From Bacteroidetes bacterium QH_1_64_81 (GTDB lineage: Bacteria > Bacteroidota > Rhodothermia > Rhodothermales > Salinibacteraceae), in contig PXSX01000212.1 of the NCBI GenBank assembly GCA_003022655.1, positions 1,146 to 15,443 on the forward strand: a stretch of 14,298 nt of DNA, written 5' to 3'. The position numbers and the translations under genes are program-made. Shown piece by piece: positions 7,538-14,239 of this stretch. A model generated the notes under the pieces. It was not told the origin of the DNA. It worked only from the letters and a program-made list of their open reading frames with translations, and searched no databases. How positions within the stretch are numbered: position 1 is the first letter of the stretch; each line of letters opens with the position of its first letter.

Positions 7538-9594
7538 ATGCGTCCCCGACTCGCCGGAGGTCTCGTCCTTCTTCTCGTGCTTTTGCCTCTCGCGGCCGCC
7601 GCCCAGCCCGCCGTCGTAGAGGGGCAGGTGCTGGACGCGACGGGCGCCCCTGTGTCCTACGCCAACGTGCGCCTCGTGGGCTCGGCCGACGGCGCGGCAA
7701 CGGACACAACGGGCCGCTTCCACTTTCGGACCCGGCAGCACGGAACCGTCACGCTGCGCGCCTCCGCGGTGGGGCACGAGACGGCCGAGCAAACCGTCCG
7801 CCTCGCCTCCGGCGACACGACCACGGTCCAGCTTGCGCTCTCGTCTTCGCAGGTGCAGCTCGACGAAGCGGTGGTCACAGGGACCTACTCGACAGGCCCG
7901 AGCGAAACCACGACCCTCGATCCCACGGAGGCGGTCACGACGCCCGGCGCCTGTGGGCGGGACTTTTGGGGCGGTGCCGCCCTTCCTCGTCGACGGCACG
8001 CAGTTTTCGATGGGCGGCTTCTCCGCCGAGTACGGGAATGCCCTCTCCGGCGTCCTGGCAATGGAGTCGCAGGACCGGCCCACGCAGGCCCGGCAGTACC
8101 TCAACCTGGGCCTGGCCGCCGCCTCCCTCTCCATCGACCAGCCCCTCATCGAAGATGAACTGGGCATCCGCGTCTCCGGCAACCGCTCGTTCACCGGCAT
8201 TCTCTTCCGGGTGAACGGCGAGCGGGACGATTATACCACGGTTCCTCAGGGGATAGACGGCAACGTGGGGCTCACCTGGGACTACAGTGACACTGGCCAA
8301 CTCAAGTTCTTCGCGTTCGCCCGCCACAACCGCATCGGAGTGGAGACGACGGGAGGGGCGTATTCCGGGGTCTATCGGAGCGAGGAGACCAGTCAGCTCT
8401 ACAACCTGCAGTGGACCGCTCAGGCCGGGGGATGGACGGTCGAGTCGAGCGCCTCGGGGAGCATCCACACTACGGAGAAAGGATTTGGGGCCCTCGACCT
8501 GACCCCGACGGATGCGTCCGCCAAGCTCCGCGTCGACGCGACGCGGACGACCGAAAACTGGACGGTCCGGACCGGGGGCACGGTCGAGCGTCGCCGGTAT
8601 CAGTTCGAGGGCAGCGTTCCCACCCAACCGGACGTCGTGAGCCCAGGGGTCCCAACACGATCGGTCGAGGAGACGCTGTGGGCCACTCGTAGCGGCGGGT
8701 ACGCCGAGCTCGTGTCGAGTGTGTTTTCTCCTCTCACCGCCCGCATTGGCGTCCGAACCGACCACCAGAGCCGAGCGGGCGGCCCGACCGTCGATCCGCG
8801 CGTAGCTCTATCCTGGCAATTCTCGTCCCATACCCGGCTTCGGGCGGCCTGGGGCCTCTACCACCAGTTTCCCGAGCTGGCCACCCACAGCGAACACCTC
8901 GGCGAGAATAGTCTCGACGCTCAGAGGGCCCAGCACGTCGTCCTCGGCCTTCGGCACGAGCGGGACGACCTGCTGCTGCGGGCCGAGGCCTACCACAAGC
9001 CGTACCGGGACCTCGTGGTCCGCACCGGCGACTCGCGCTTTGCCAACACCGGCACTGGATTTGCCCAGGGCGTCGATCTCTTCGCCAAGTACGGGGCCTT
9101 TCTCAAGACCCGGTTCAACGGATGGGCCTCCTACAGCCTCCTGCGCTCCCGTCGCACACAGGCCCGCGACCGGGGCCGCACGGTTCAGCTCGAACAGGGC
9201 CCGGCCCCCTTCGACCTCACCCACCAGATCACGGCCGTCGGGAGGGTGCGCGTGATCGACGGGATTCGCGTGGGCGGCACGTACCGGTACACGACCGGGC
9301 AGCCCTTTACGCCGGTCGTCGGCAGCGTGCAGCTCGGCTCGGGCGCATTCCTGCCGATCGACGGACCGGTGGGCAGCGAACGCCTTCCGGCCTACCACCG
9401 CCTCGACCTCCAGATGAGCTACTTCTGGCCCTTTAACCGACAGCAGAACGTCGTCGTCTACGCCGCTCTCAACAACGCGCTCGACCGCGCGAACGTCGTC
9501 GACGTGACCTATTCCCCCGACTATTCGGAGCGGCGGGACCGCACGACAGACTTCCGCCGATCCGTGTACGTCGGGCCTCACCCTCACCCTCTGA
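7538..9594 (+). pseudogene. TonB-dependent outer-membrane receptor, broken by deletion and frameshift
   Basis: Part one (frame of ATG 7538) encodes a signal peptide (residues 1-22, MRPRLAGGLVLLLVLLPLAA then AA before QP). A carboxypeptidase-regulatory-like Ig domain follows (~26-105, VEGQVLDATGAPVSYANVRL), then VVTGTYS and TTPGA. At about 7945-7958 the sense moves to the +1 frame with GGTFGAVPPFLVDGTQFSMG and runs through a long beta-barrel (about 545 codons). The TonB plug core expected between the two parts is missing, so roughly 50-70 codons were deleted out of frame. The first frame ends at TGA 8156-8158. Near the 3' end the barrel frame continues as PHPHPLNG, while the neighbouring frame encodes GLTLTL and TGA 9592-9594, a normal last beta-strand. 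This implies an extra G in GGG 9573-9575. The barrel frame itself stops at 9647. A functional receptor is very unlikely; its substrate cannot be told. Confidence 0.8.
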
Positions 9595-9632
9595 ACGGTC
9601 TTCGGTCTGCTCGCGGCAACCACAGAGACCCA

Positions 9633-9684
9633 CTCGTGACTCGTTGACTCATGACTCATAAACTCATGACTCATAAACTCATGA
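9633..9684 (+). repeat. 15-bp tandem repeat spanning the start of the chimeric TPR gene
   Basis: The unit CTCATGACTCATAAA occurs at 9648-9662 and 9663-9677. A partial copy (CTCATGA) lies at 9678-9684 and a diverged copy (CTCGTGACTCGTTGA) at 9633-9647. The unit length is five codons, so each copy adds MTHKL and one more ATG in the frame of the downstream gene (ATGs at 9651, 9666, 9681). The diverged copy supplies the TGA (9645-9647) that ends the shifted receptor frame. Confidence 0.9.
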
Positions 9685-10574
9685 CCGGGCTTGCCCTGCA
9701 CCTCACCGCTTTGCTTCTACTCTCCCCCGGGAGCACCGCCCAGCCCGCGTCCGACCCGGCGCCCCCGCTGCTCCTCACGGACGCCCACCTCGTTAACCCA
9801 GCGACGAAGACGGTGCGGCGCGGCGCCCTTCGCATCGAGAGGGAGCGCATCGCCGCCGTGCTCGACGAGGCGCCCACCGACTCCCTGATCCTGAAGGGAA
9901 AAACCCTCCTTGAGGGCGGGACCAATCGCGGCTCGGTCGATTCCTTGAAGCAGGCCCGCGCCCTCTTTAAGCGGGCGACCGGCGTCGCCGAGCATCAGGC
10001 CCTCGCGCACTACTACGCCGCACTGGCCAATTATCGATTGAACAACCAATTCCCCGAGGACGCCGAAGACCGACGCGAGCCGGTCCTCAAAGACGCCATC
10101 GACCACTTGAAGCGGGCCGCAAAGATTGACTCGACGATGGCCGACGCCTGGGCCCTACTGGCCGGATGTTATGGGCAGAGGATGGGACTCGACCCCATGC
10201 GGGGCATGTCCCTGGGCCCGAAGTCCAGCGAGGCCATGGAGAAGGCGATGACGCTGGCCCCGAAGAACCCACGGGTCTGGATCATCGGTGGTACGCAGGA
10301 CTACTTCACGCCCAGCATGTTTGGCGGGGACAAGGAACAGGCCCTCAAGAAGTTTAAGAAGGCCGCCCGCCTGGCCGAGCAAGAGTCGGTCAGTGACCCG
10401 CTGAAGCCCAACTGGGGCCACGCCGAGGCGCACGCCTGGATCGGAATCGCCCACATGAATGCCGAGCGGTACAACCAGGCCCGCACGGCGTTTGAGAAGG
10501 CCCTCGACGTTAATCCCGACTACGGCTGGGTGAAGTACGTCCTTCTGCCGAAGCTCGACAAGAAGACAGGGTAG
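9681..10574 (+). CDS. secreted TPR protein with an amidohydrolase-derived N-terminus (chimera)
   Basis: I chose ATG 9681 because it places a signal peptide (MTGLALHLTALLLLSPGSTA) at the very start. ATGs at 9651 and 9666 are in frame and only add MTHKL units from the tandem repeat. After the signal peptide, residues ~29-60 (LLLTDAHLVNPATKTVRRGA, ending in RIAAV) are the typical first beta-strands of imidazolonepropionase-like amidohydrolases. The metal-binding HxH and everything after it are absent. From about residue 65 (DSLILKGKTLLEGG) the protein becomes alpha-helical with TPR-like repeats (for example ~108-150, 170-195 and 255-285, ending in YNQARTAFEKALDVNPDYGW). The total is 297 residues. 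It looks like an in-frame deletion fusing two neighbouring genes; the hybrid is intact and should be exported. A periplasmic scaffold role is inference. The exporter genes begin 39 bases downstream. Confidence 0.72.
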   Translation: MTGLALHLTALLLLSPGSTAQPASDPAPPLLLTDAHLVNPATKTVRRGALRIERERIAAVLDEAPTDSLILKGKTLLEGGTNRGSVDSLKQARALFKRATGVAEHQALAHYYAALANYRLNNQFPEDAEDRREPVLKDAIDHLKRAAKIDSTMADAWALLAGCYGQRMGLDPMRGMSLGPKSSEAMEKAMTLAPKNPRVWIIGGTQDYFTPSMFGGDKEQALKKFKKAARLAEQESVSDPLKPNWGHAEAHAWIGIAHMNAERYNQARTAFEKALDVNPDYGWVKYVLLPKLDKKTG

Positions 10575-10613
10575 CGCCCGCGCGTCGCCCGTTTCCACTC
10601 CCCCTCCCCTGTC

Positions 10614-11450
10614 ATGGACGCGGCCCTTTCGATCCAATCACTTCGGAAAACCTACGGGTCCACCGTCGCCGTGGACGATTTGTCCCTCGAGGTGGAGTCG
10701 GGCGAGATCTTCGGCCTCATCGGCCCGAACGGGGCCGGCAAGACGACAACCGTCGAATGCCTGCTCGGCCTCCGCCGGCCCGACGCGGGATCCGTACAGG
10801 TGCTCGGCATGACTCCCCAGGACAACCCTCCCGACCTCACCCACCGGGTCGGGGCGCAGCTTCAGGATGCCGCCCTGCCGTCGCGGATCACCGTAGCGGA
10901 AGCCCTCAAGTTGTTCGGGAGCTTCTATTCCAAAACGCGGGACCCGGACGCCCTGCTCGACCGCTGGGGCCTGGCCGACGAGCGCACCACGGCGTTCGAG
11001 GACCTCTCGGGCGGGCAGCAGCAGCGTCTCTTCGTCATCCTCGCCTTTCTGCACGATCCCGACCTGGTGGTGCTCGACGAGATCTCGACCGGGCTCGACC
11101 CGGAGGCCCGCCGCGATACGCGCGATCTTGTCCGCGAGCTGCGGGCCGACGGCACTACCGTCGTCCTCGTCACCCACTTCATGGACGAGGCGCAGGCGCT
11201 CTGCGACCGGGTGGCCCTGCTGCACGAGGGCCGCTGCGTAGCGCTCGATGCGCCAGCGGCCCTCATCGACCGGCTTGACGCGCCCTACCGGGTGCGGTTT
11301 GCCGCCCCGCCCGCCTTCGACCCGGCGCCCCTCCGCGACGCAGACGGTGTGACGGCCACCCTGGAGGACGTCTTCCTCACCATCGCCAACGATCTCTCAT
11401 CCACACAGGTCCAGGCTGAAGCTTTACATCCAGAAAAGGAGCCCTCATGA
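10614..11450 (+). CDS. ABC-2 type exporter, ATP-binding subunit
   Basis: This 278-residue nucleotide-binding subunit energises export by the permease encoded next. Visible motifs are Walker A GPNGAGKT (37-44), a Q-loop near VGAQLQD (79-85), signature LSGGQQQR (131-138), Walker B LVVLDE (151-156) and the switch His in VTHFMDEA (H188). The D-loop region reads ISTGLD where PTTGLD is usual. After ~residue 220 the family normally has a 60-75-residue C-terminal domain ending in a TLEDVFL motif. Here only about 28 residues separate LIDR from TLEDVFL (249-255), so an in-frame internal loss is likely. ATPase residues are all present, so the subunit may still work. The ATG at 10614 is preceded by a CT-rich tract. 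The stop codon lies inside a copy of the CTCATGA repeat. Confidence 0.9.
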   Translation: MDAALSIQSLRKTYGSTVAVDDLSLEVESGEIFGLIGPNGAGKTTTVECLLGLRRPDAGSVQVLGMTPQDNPPDLTHRVGAQLQDAALPSRITVAEALKLFGSFYSKTRDPDALLDRWGLADERTTAFEDLSGGQQQRLFVILAFLHDPDLVVLDEISTGLDPEARRDTRDLVRELRADGTTVVLVTHFMDEAQALCDRVALLHEGRCVALDAPAALIDRLDAPYRVRFAAPPAFDPAPLRDADGVTATLEDVFLTIANDLSSTQVQAEALHPEKEPS

Positions 11451-11469
11451 CTCATCAACTCATGACCGG
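11444..11469 (+). repeat. second copy of the CTCATGA repeat, on the ATPase stop codon
   Basis: These 26 bases match 9663-9688 at 25 positions, with one A-to-C change (CTCATAAA to CTCATCAA), and the match includes the CCGG after the last CTCATGA. Only about one and a half units are present. The copy contains the TGA stop of the ATPase gene (11448-11450), overlapped by an ATG at 11447. Confidence 0.85.
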
Positions 11470-11524
11470 AGGCAGCCCCCGTTTCTTCTCCAGCACCTCC
11501 ATCCAAGCTCTCCCAACCCGATGA
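11447..11524 (+). CDS. possible 25-codon bridging ORF between the ATPase and permease genes
   Basis: The frame begins MTHQLMTGGSPRFF and ends ALPTR. Its ATG overlaps the ATPase stop as ATGA (11447-11450) and its TGA overlaps the permease start as ATGA (11521-11524), so it fills the 70-base gap exactly. This arrangement could let ribosomes pass from the ATPase to the permease by coupled reinitiation. The peptide resembles nothing I know, and its first residues come from the CTCATGA repeat. It may be chance: the ATG is repeat-derived and there is no Shine-Dalgarno. Confidence 0.3.
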   Translation: MTHQLMTGGSPRFFSSTSIQALPTR

Positions 11525-12258
11525 AGGCCTTCCTCACCCTCACCTGGACCGAAACGAAGCTCTTCCTCCGCGAGCCGATGGCCACGTTCTTCACCGTGGC
11601 GTTCCCCCTGCTCCTGTTGTTCGCGTTCGGGGCCATCTTCGGCAACGATCCCGGATCTGCACCCGGCGAGGTGGGCTACACCACGTACGCCCTCCCCGGC
11701 TACGTGGCCCTCACGATCGGCTCACTCGGCCTTCTCGGCCTGCCCACCGCGTTGGCCGTCTACCGCGATCAGGGCATCCTGCGGCGATTTCGGGTCACGC
11801 CGCTCCGGCCTGCGGCGGTACTGGGGGCCCAGGCCGTCGTTCATCTCGTCATGCTGATTGCGAGTACCCTCCTCCTCGCGGGCGCTGCGCTGTGGGCGTT
11901 CAGGGTGCCGCTGCCGGAGCGTCTTCTCCTGACCCTCGGCGCCCTGCTGCTCGCCGGACTCAGCTTCCTGGCCGTCGGGTTCCTCCTGGGCGCCGTCCTC
12001 CCGACGGTGCGGGCAGCCCAGGCGGTGGGCAACGCGCTCTTTTTTCCGATGCTCTTCCTGTCGGGCGCGGCCATCCCGCAGTTCCTGTTTCCTGAGTGGC
12101 TGAAGACCGCAAGCCTGGCCCTCCCTCTCACGCACACCACACACCTCCTGCAGGCCGCCTGGCTGCAGGGCCAGTGGAACGGATTCTCGTCGCTCGTGCT
12201 CGTCGGGATGGGCGCGGTCAGTGCCGGTCTAGCGGCCGCTGTCTTCCGGTGGACGTGA
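11521..12258 (+). CDS. ABC-2 type exporter, membrane permease
   Basis: This 245-residue protein has six predicted membrane segments at about 20-42, 58-78, 102-124, 137-160, 168-190 and 218-242. Features of ABC-2 permeases are visible. The N-terminal cytoplasmic helix reads WTETKLFLREPMATFF. The coupling-helix region YRDQGILRRFRVTPL (~81-95) corresponds to the usual LKRLRATPL-like motif. A LSGAAIP segment (~180-186) opens the extracellular side before the last helices. It should pair with the ATPase encoded just upstream to form a homodimer-type exporter. Its substrate (drug, lipid or peptide) cannot be read from sequence. ATG 11521 is chosen for the membrane topology and has no Shine-Dalgarno. 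Confidence 0.9.
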   Translation: MKAFLTLTWTETKLFLREPMATFFTVAFPLLLLFAFGAIFGNDPGSAPGEVGYTTYALPGYVALTIGSLGLLGLPTALAVYRDQGILRRFRVTPLRPAAVLGAQAVVHLVMLIASTLLLAGAALWAFRVPLPERLLLTLGALLLAGLSFLAVGFLLGAVLPTVRAAQAVGNALFFPMLFLSGAAIPQFLFPEWLKTASLALPLTHTTHLLQAAWLQGQWNGFSSLVLVGMGAVSAGLAAAVFRWT

Positions 12259-12323
12259 CCGCTCCTAGGCCTCGCTCTTTCCCTCTTGCTCTCATCAACG
12301 GTGTCTCCTGACACGACCCCGCC

Positions 12324-13448
12324 ATGCAACGCGGCTCCGGCACGCTCACCGCGGCTCTCAACACGACCCCGTCCCTCCCCAAGCCACGGATCACGTGGAC
12401 GGGTGTGGGCATCACGACCGGCCTTTGGGTGCTCTACACCGTGCTGTTGTCAGCCGTCATCACGCAGGCCGAGGGCGCCCCGTTCGTCGGAGTGCTGATC
12501 GGACAGTCGCTCGAGAGTCTGATCATGGCGCTCGCGAGCCTCCCAATTTGGTGGCTCGTCGTTCGAGAAATGGATACAATGCACTGGGGCTGGATCCTGG
12601 CGGCCCATCTCGTCCTCGCTCCGCTCTACACGTGGGGCACGGTGGAGGCGTTCATCGGTACCGCCCGGCTGGGCGCGCCCGAGGGCACCGCCGAAACCCT
12701 GGTGAGCCGCTATCCATGGCTCCTCGTGACACACGCCACACTGTACATCATCCAGTTTGCCATCTACCACCTCGTCCGCAACGTCCAGCGCCTCCGCCTT
12801 AAGGAGCAACAGGCCACCGAGTTGCTGGCCACCGCCCGGGAGCAGGAGCTTGCTGCGCTGAAGGCGCAGGTCAATCCCCACTTTTTGTTCAACACCCTGA
12901 ACTCGATCAGCGCCACCCTCAAGCGGGATCCCGAACAGGCCCGAGAGATGATTGCGAAGCTGTCCGGCATGATGCGCTACGCCCTCGACGGCTCGGACCG
13001 CGACCACGTCCCGCTCCGCGACGAAATCGACTTTACGCGCCGGTATCTCGACCTGGAGCACCACCGCTTTTCGGACCGACTGACGGCCGAGGTCGAGATT
13101 AACGCCGACGAAAACACGCTCGACACGCCGGTGCCGCCGATGGTCCTGCAGCCGCTCGTGGAAAACGCGCTGCGCCACGGCATTGCGCCGAGCGAAGAAG
13201 GCGGGACCGTCACCGTTGAGGTCACCGCCGAGAACGACCGGCTCGATGTGCGCGTGGAGGACACCGGCGTGGGTCCCGGAGACGAGGATCCGCTTTCAGT
13301 CTCGGACGACAGCACCGGCCTCGCCAACACCGACACGCGCCTCCAGCACACCTATGGCCCGGACGCCGCCCTCCACACCGCTGAAAACGACCCGACCGGC
13401 TTCACCGTCTGGTTCTCCATCCCCAGAGAAGACACCGCCGGCTCCTAA
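12324..13448 (+). CDS. LytS/YehU-type sensor histidine kinase
   Basis: This 374-residue inner-membrane kinase has four N-terminal membrane segments (about 24-46, 50-74, 90-112 and 128-150), a short coiled linker, and a His_kinase plus HATPase catalytic region. The phospho-acceptor block reads LKAQVNPHFLFNTLNSI with H186, the hallmark of this family. Catalytic boxes are LVENALRHG (N281), DTGVGPG (313-319) and STGLANTDTRLQ. There is no recognisable extracellular sensing domain; the signal is likely membrane-borne or comes through the exporter. The gene lies 65 bases after the permease and 40 bases before its response regulator. A 5-bp hairpin (GTGTC TCCT GACAC, 12301-12314) lies just before the start. 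The best inference is a kinase that senses the state or substrate of the adjoining ABC exporter. Confidence 0.92.
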   Translation: MQRGSGTLTAALNTTPSLPKPRITWTGVGITTGLWVLYTVLLSAVITQAEGAPFVGVLIGQSLESLIMALASLPIWWLVVREMDTMHWGWILAAHLVLAPLYTWGTVEAFIGTARLGAPEGTAETLVSRYPWLLVTHATLYIIQFAIYHLVRNVQRLRLKEQQATELLATAREQELAALKAQVNPHFLFNTLNSISATLKRDPEQAREMIAKLSGMMRYALDGSDRDHVPLRDEIDFTRRYLDLEHHRFSDRLTAEVEINADENTLDTPVPPMVLQPLVENALRHGIAPSEEGGTVTVEVTAENDRLDVRVEDTGVGPGDEDPLSVSDDSTGLANTDTRLQHTYGPDAALHTAENDPTGFTVWFSIPREDTAGS

Positions 13449-13460
13449 CCTCCCGCATCT

Positions 13461-13476
13461 CCAACCTTCCAACCTT
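13461..13476 (+). repeat. 8-bp tandem repeat in the kinase-regulator gap
   Basis: CCAACCTT occurs twice in tandem, followed by CAACCC, within the 40-base gap between the kinase stop and the regulator GTG. It contributes to the purine-poor leader of the regulator gene. Confidence 0.5.
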
Positions 13477-13488
13477 CAACCCAAACCA

Positions 13489-14235
13489 GTGAGAGCCCTG
13501 ATCGTCGACGACGAACCGCCCGCCCGCAATCTCATCCTGGAGTACCTAGAGGACGTGGACCGCATCACCCCCATCGGCGAATGCACAAACGGTCGGGAGG
13601 CCATTGAGGCCATCAACGAGACGGCCCCGGATCTCGTCTTCCTCGACGTGCAGATGCCGGGCCTCGACGGCTTCGACGTGCTGGAGCGGATCGATGTGCT
13701 GCCCGACATTATCTTCTCCACCGCCTACGACGAGTACGCAATCGAGGCCTTCGACGCGGGGGCGGTCGACTACCTCCTGAAGCCGTACAGCAAGGCTCGC
13801 TTCCGGAAGGCCGTGGAGCGGGCGCTGGAGCGCCACGATCAGGACGACGACGAATACGGCGACCGCCTCGCGGCGCTGCTCCAGGAAGCGAAGGGCAGCG
13901 ACGAAGACACCCCCGAGCGGCTCTACGTGCGCCACGGGGACAAAATCATTCCCGTCGATCCCGCCGACATCCGCTGGATCGAGGCCGCGGGCGATTACTC
14001 GGAGCTCCATACGGACGCGAAGACGTACCTCTCGTCCATGGGCATCGGCGACCTGGAGGAGCGACTCGATCCGGCGCGGTTCATGCGCGTCCACCGCTCC
14101 CACATCCTCGCCTTTCCCGCCATCGACCATCTCTACAGCGACGGCTCGGGCGGGTACAAGGCCGTCCTCGACGACGGCACCAAGGTGCGGGTGAGCCGCT
14201 CCTACGCGTCGGAGATCCGCGACCGGCTCGTGTAG
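13489..14235 (+). CDS. LytTR-family response regulator
   Basis: This 248-residue regulator is the partner of the kinase encoded 40 bases upstream. The receiver domain (1-~118) has the acidic pair D7/D8, phospho-acceptor D53 in LVFLDVQMPG, the switch residues S77/T78 and K98 in LLKPYS. A charged linker leads to a LytTR DNA-binding domain (~143-246) with LYVRHGDKIIPV, the IRWIEAAGDYSELH block and FMRVHRSHIL. Phosphorylation should drive binding to direct-repeat sites upstream of target genes, probably including the exporter operon. I chose GTG 13489 because the receiver begins there; the open frame extends upstream inside the kinase gene but encodes no receiver sequence. The length is normal for the family. 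Confidence 0.92.
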   Translation: MRALIVDDEPPARNLILEYLEDVDRITPIGECTNGREAIEAINETAPDLVFLDVQMPGLDGFDVLERIDVLPDIIFSTAYDEYAIEAFDAGAVDYLLKPYSKARFRKAVERALERHDQDDDEYGDRLAALLQEAKGSDEDTPERLYVRHGDKIIPVDPADIRWIEAAGDYSELHTDAKTYLSSMGIGDLEERLDPARFMRVHRSHILAFPAIDHLYSDGSGGYKAVLDDGTKVRVSRSYASEIRDRLV

Positions 14236-14239
14236 CGGC

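Noticed and set aside
7477..8214. Plus-strand open frame of 245 codons over the receptor 5' end
   Set aside because: It is Arg/Gly/Pro-rich, in a different frame from the signal peptide and Ig-like domain, and begins in the upstream gap; it is a shadow frame.
12301..12314. GTGTC-TCCT-GACAC hairpin before the kinase start as an operator
   Set aside because: A 5-bp stem is short enough to occur by chance and LytTR sites are direct repeats, not hairpins.
13183..13488. Upstream extension of the response regulator frame into the kinase gene
   Set aside because: That stretch is an out-of-frame reading of the kinase's ATPase domain; the receiver domain begins at GTG 13489.
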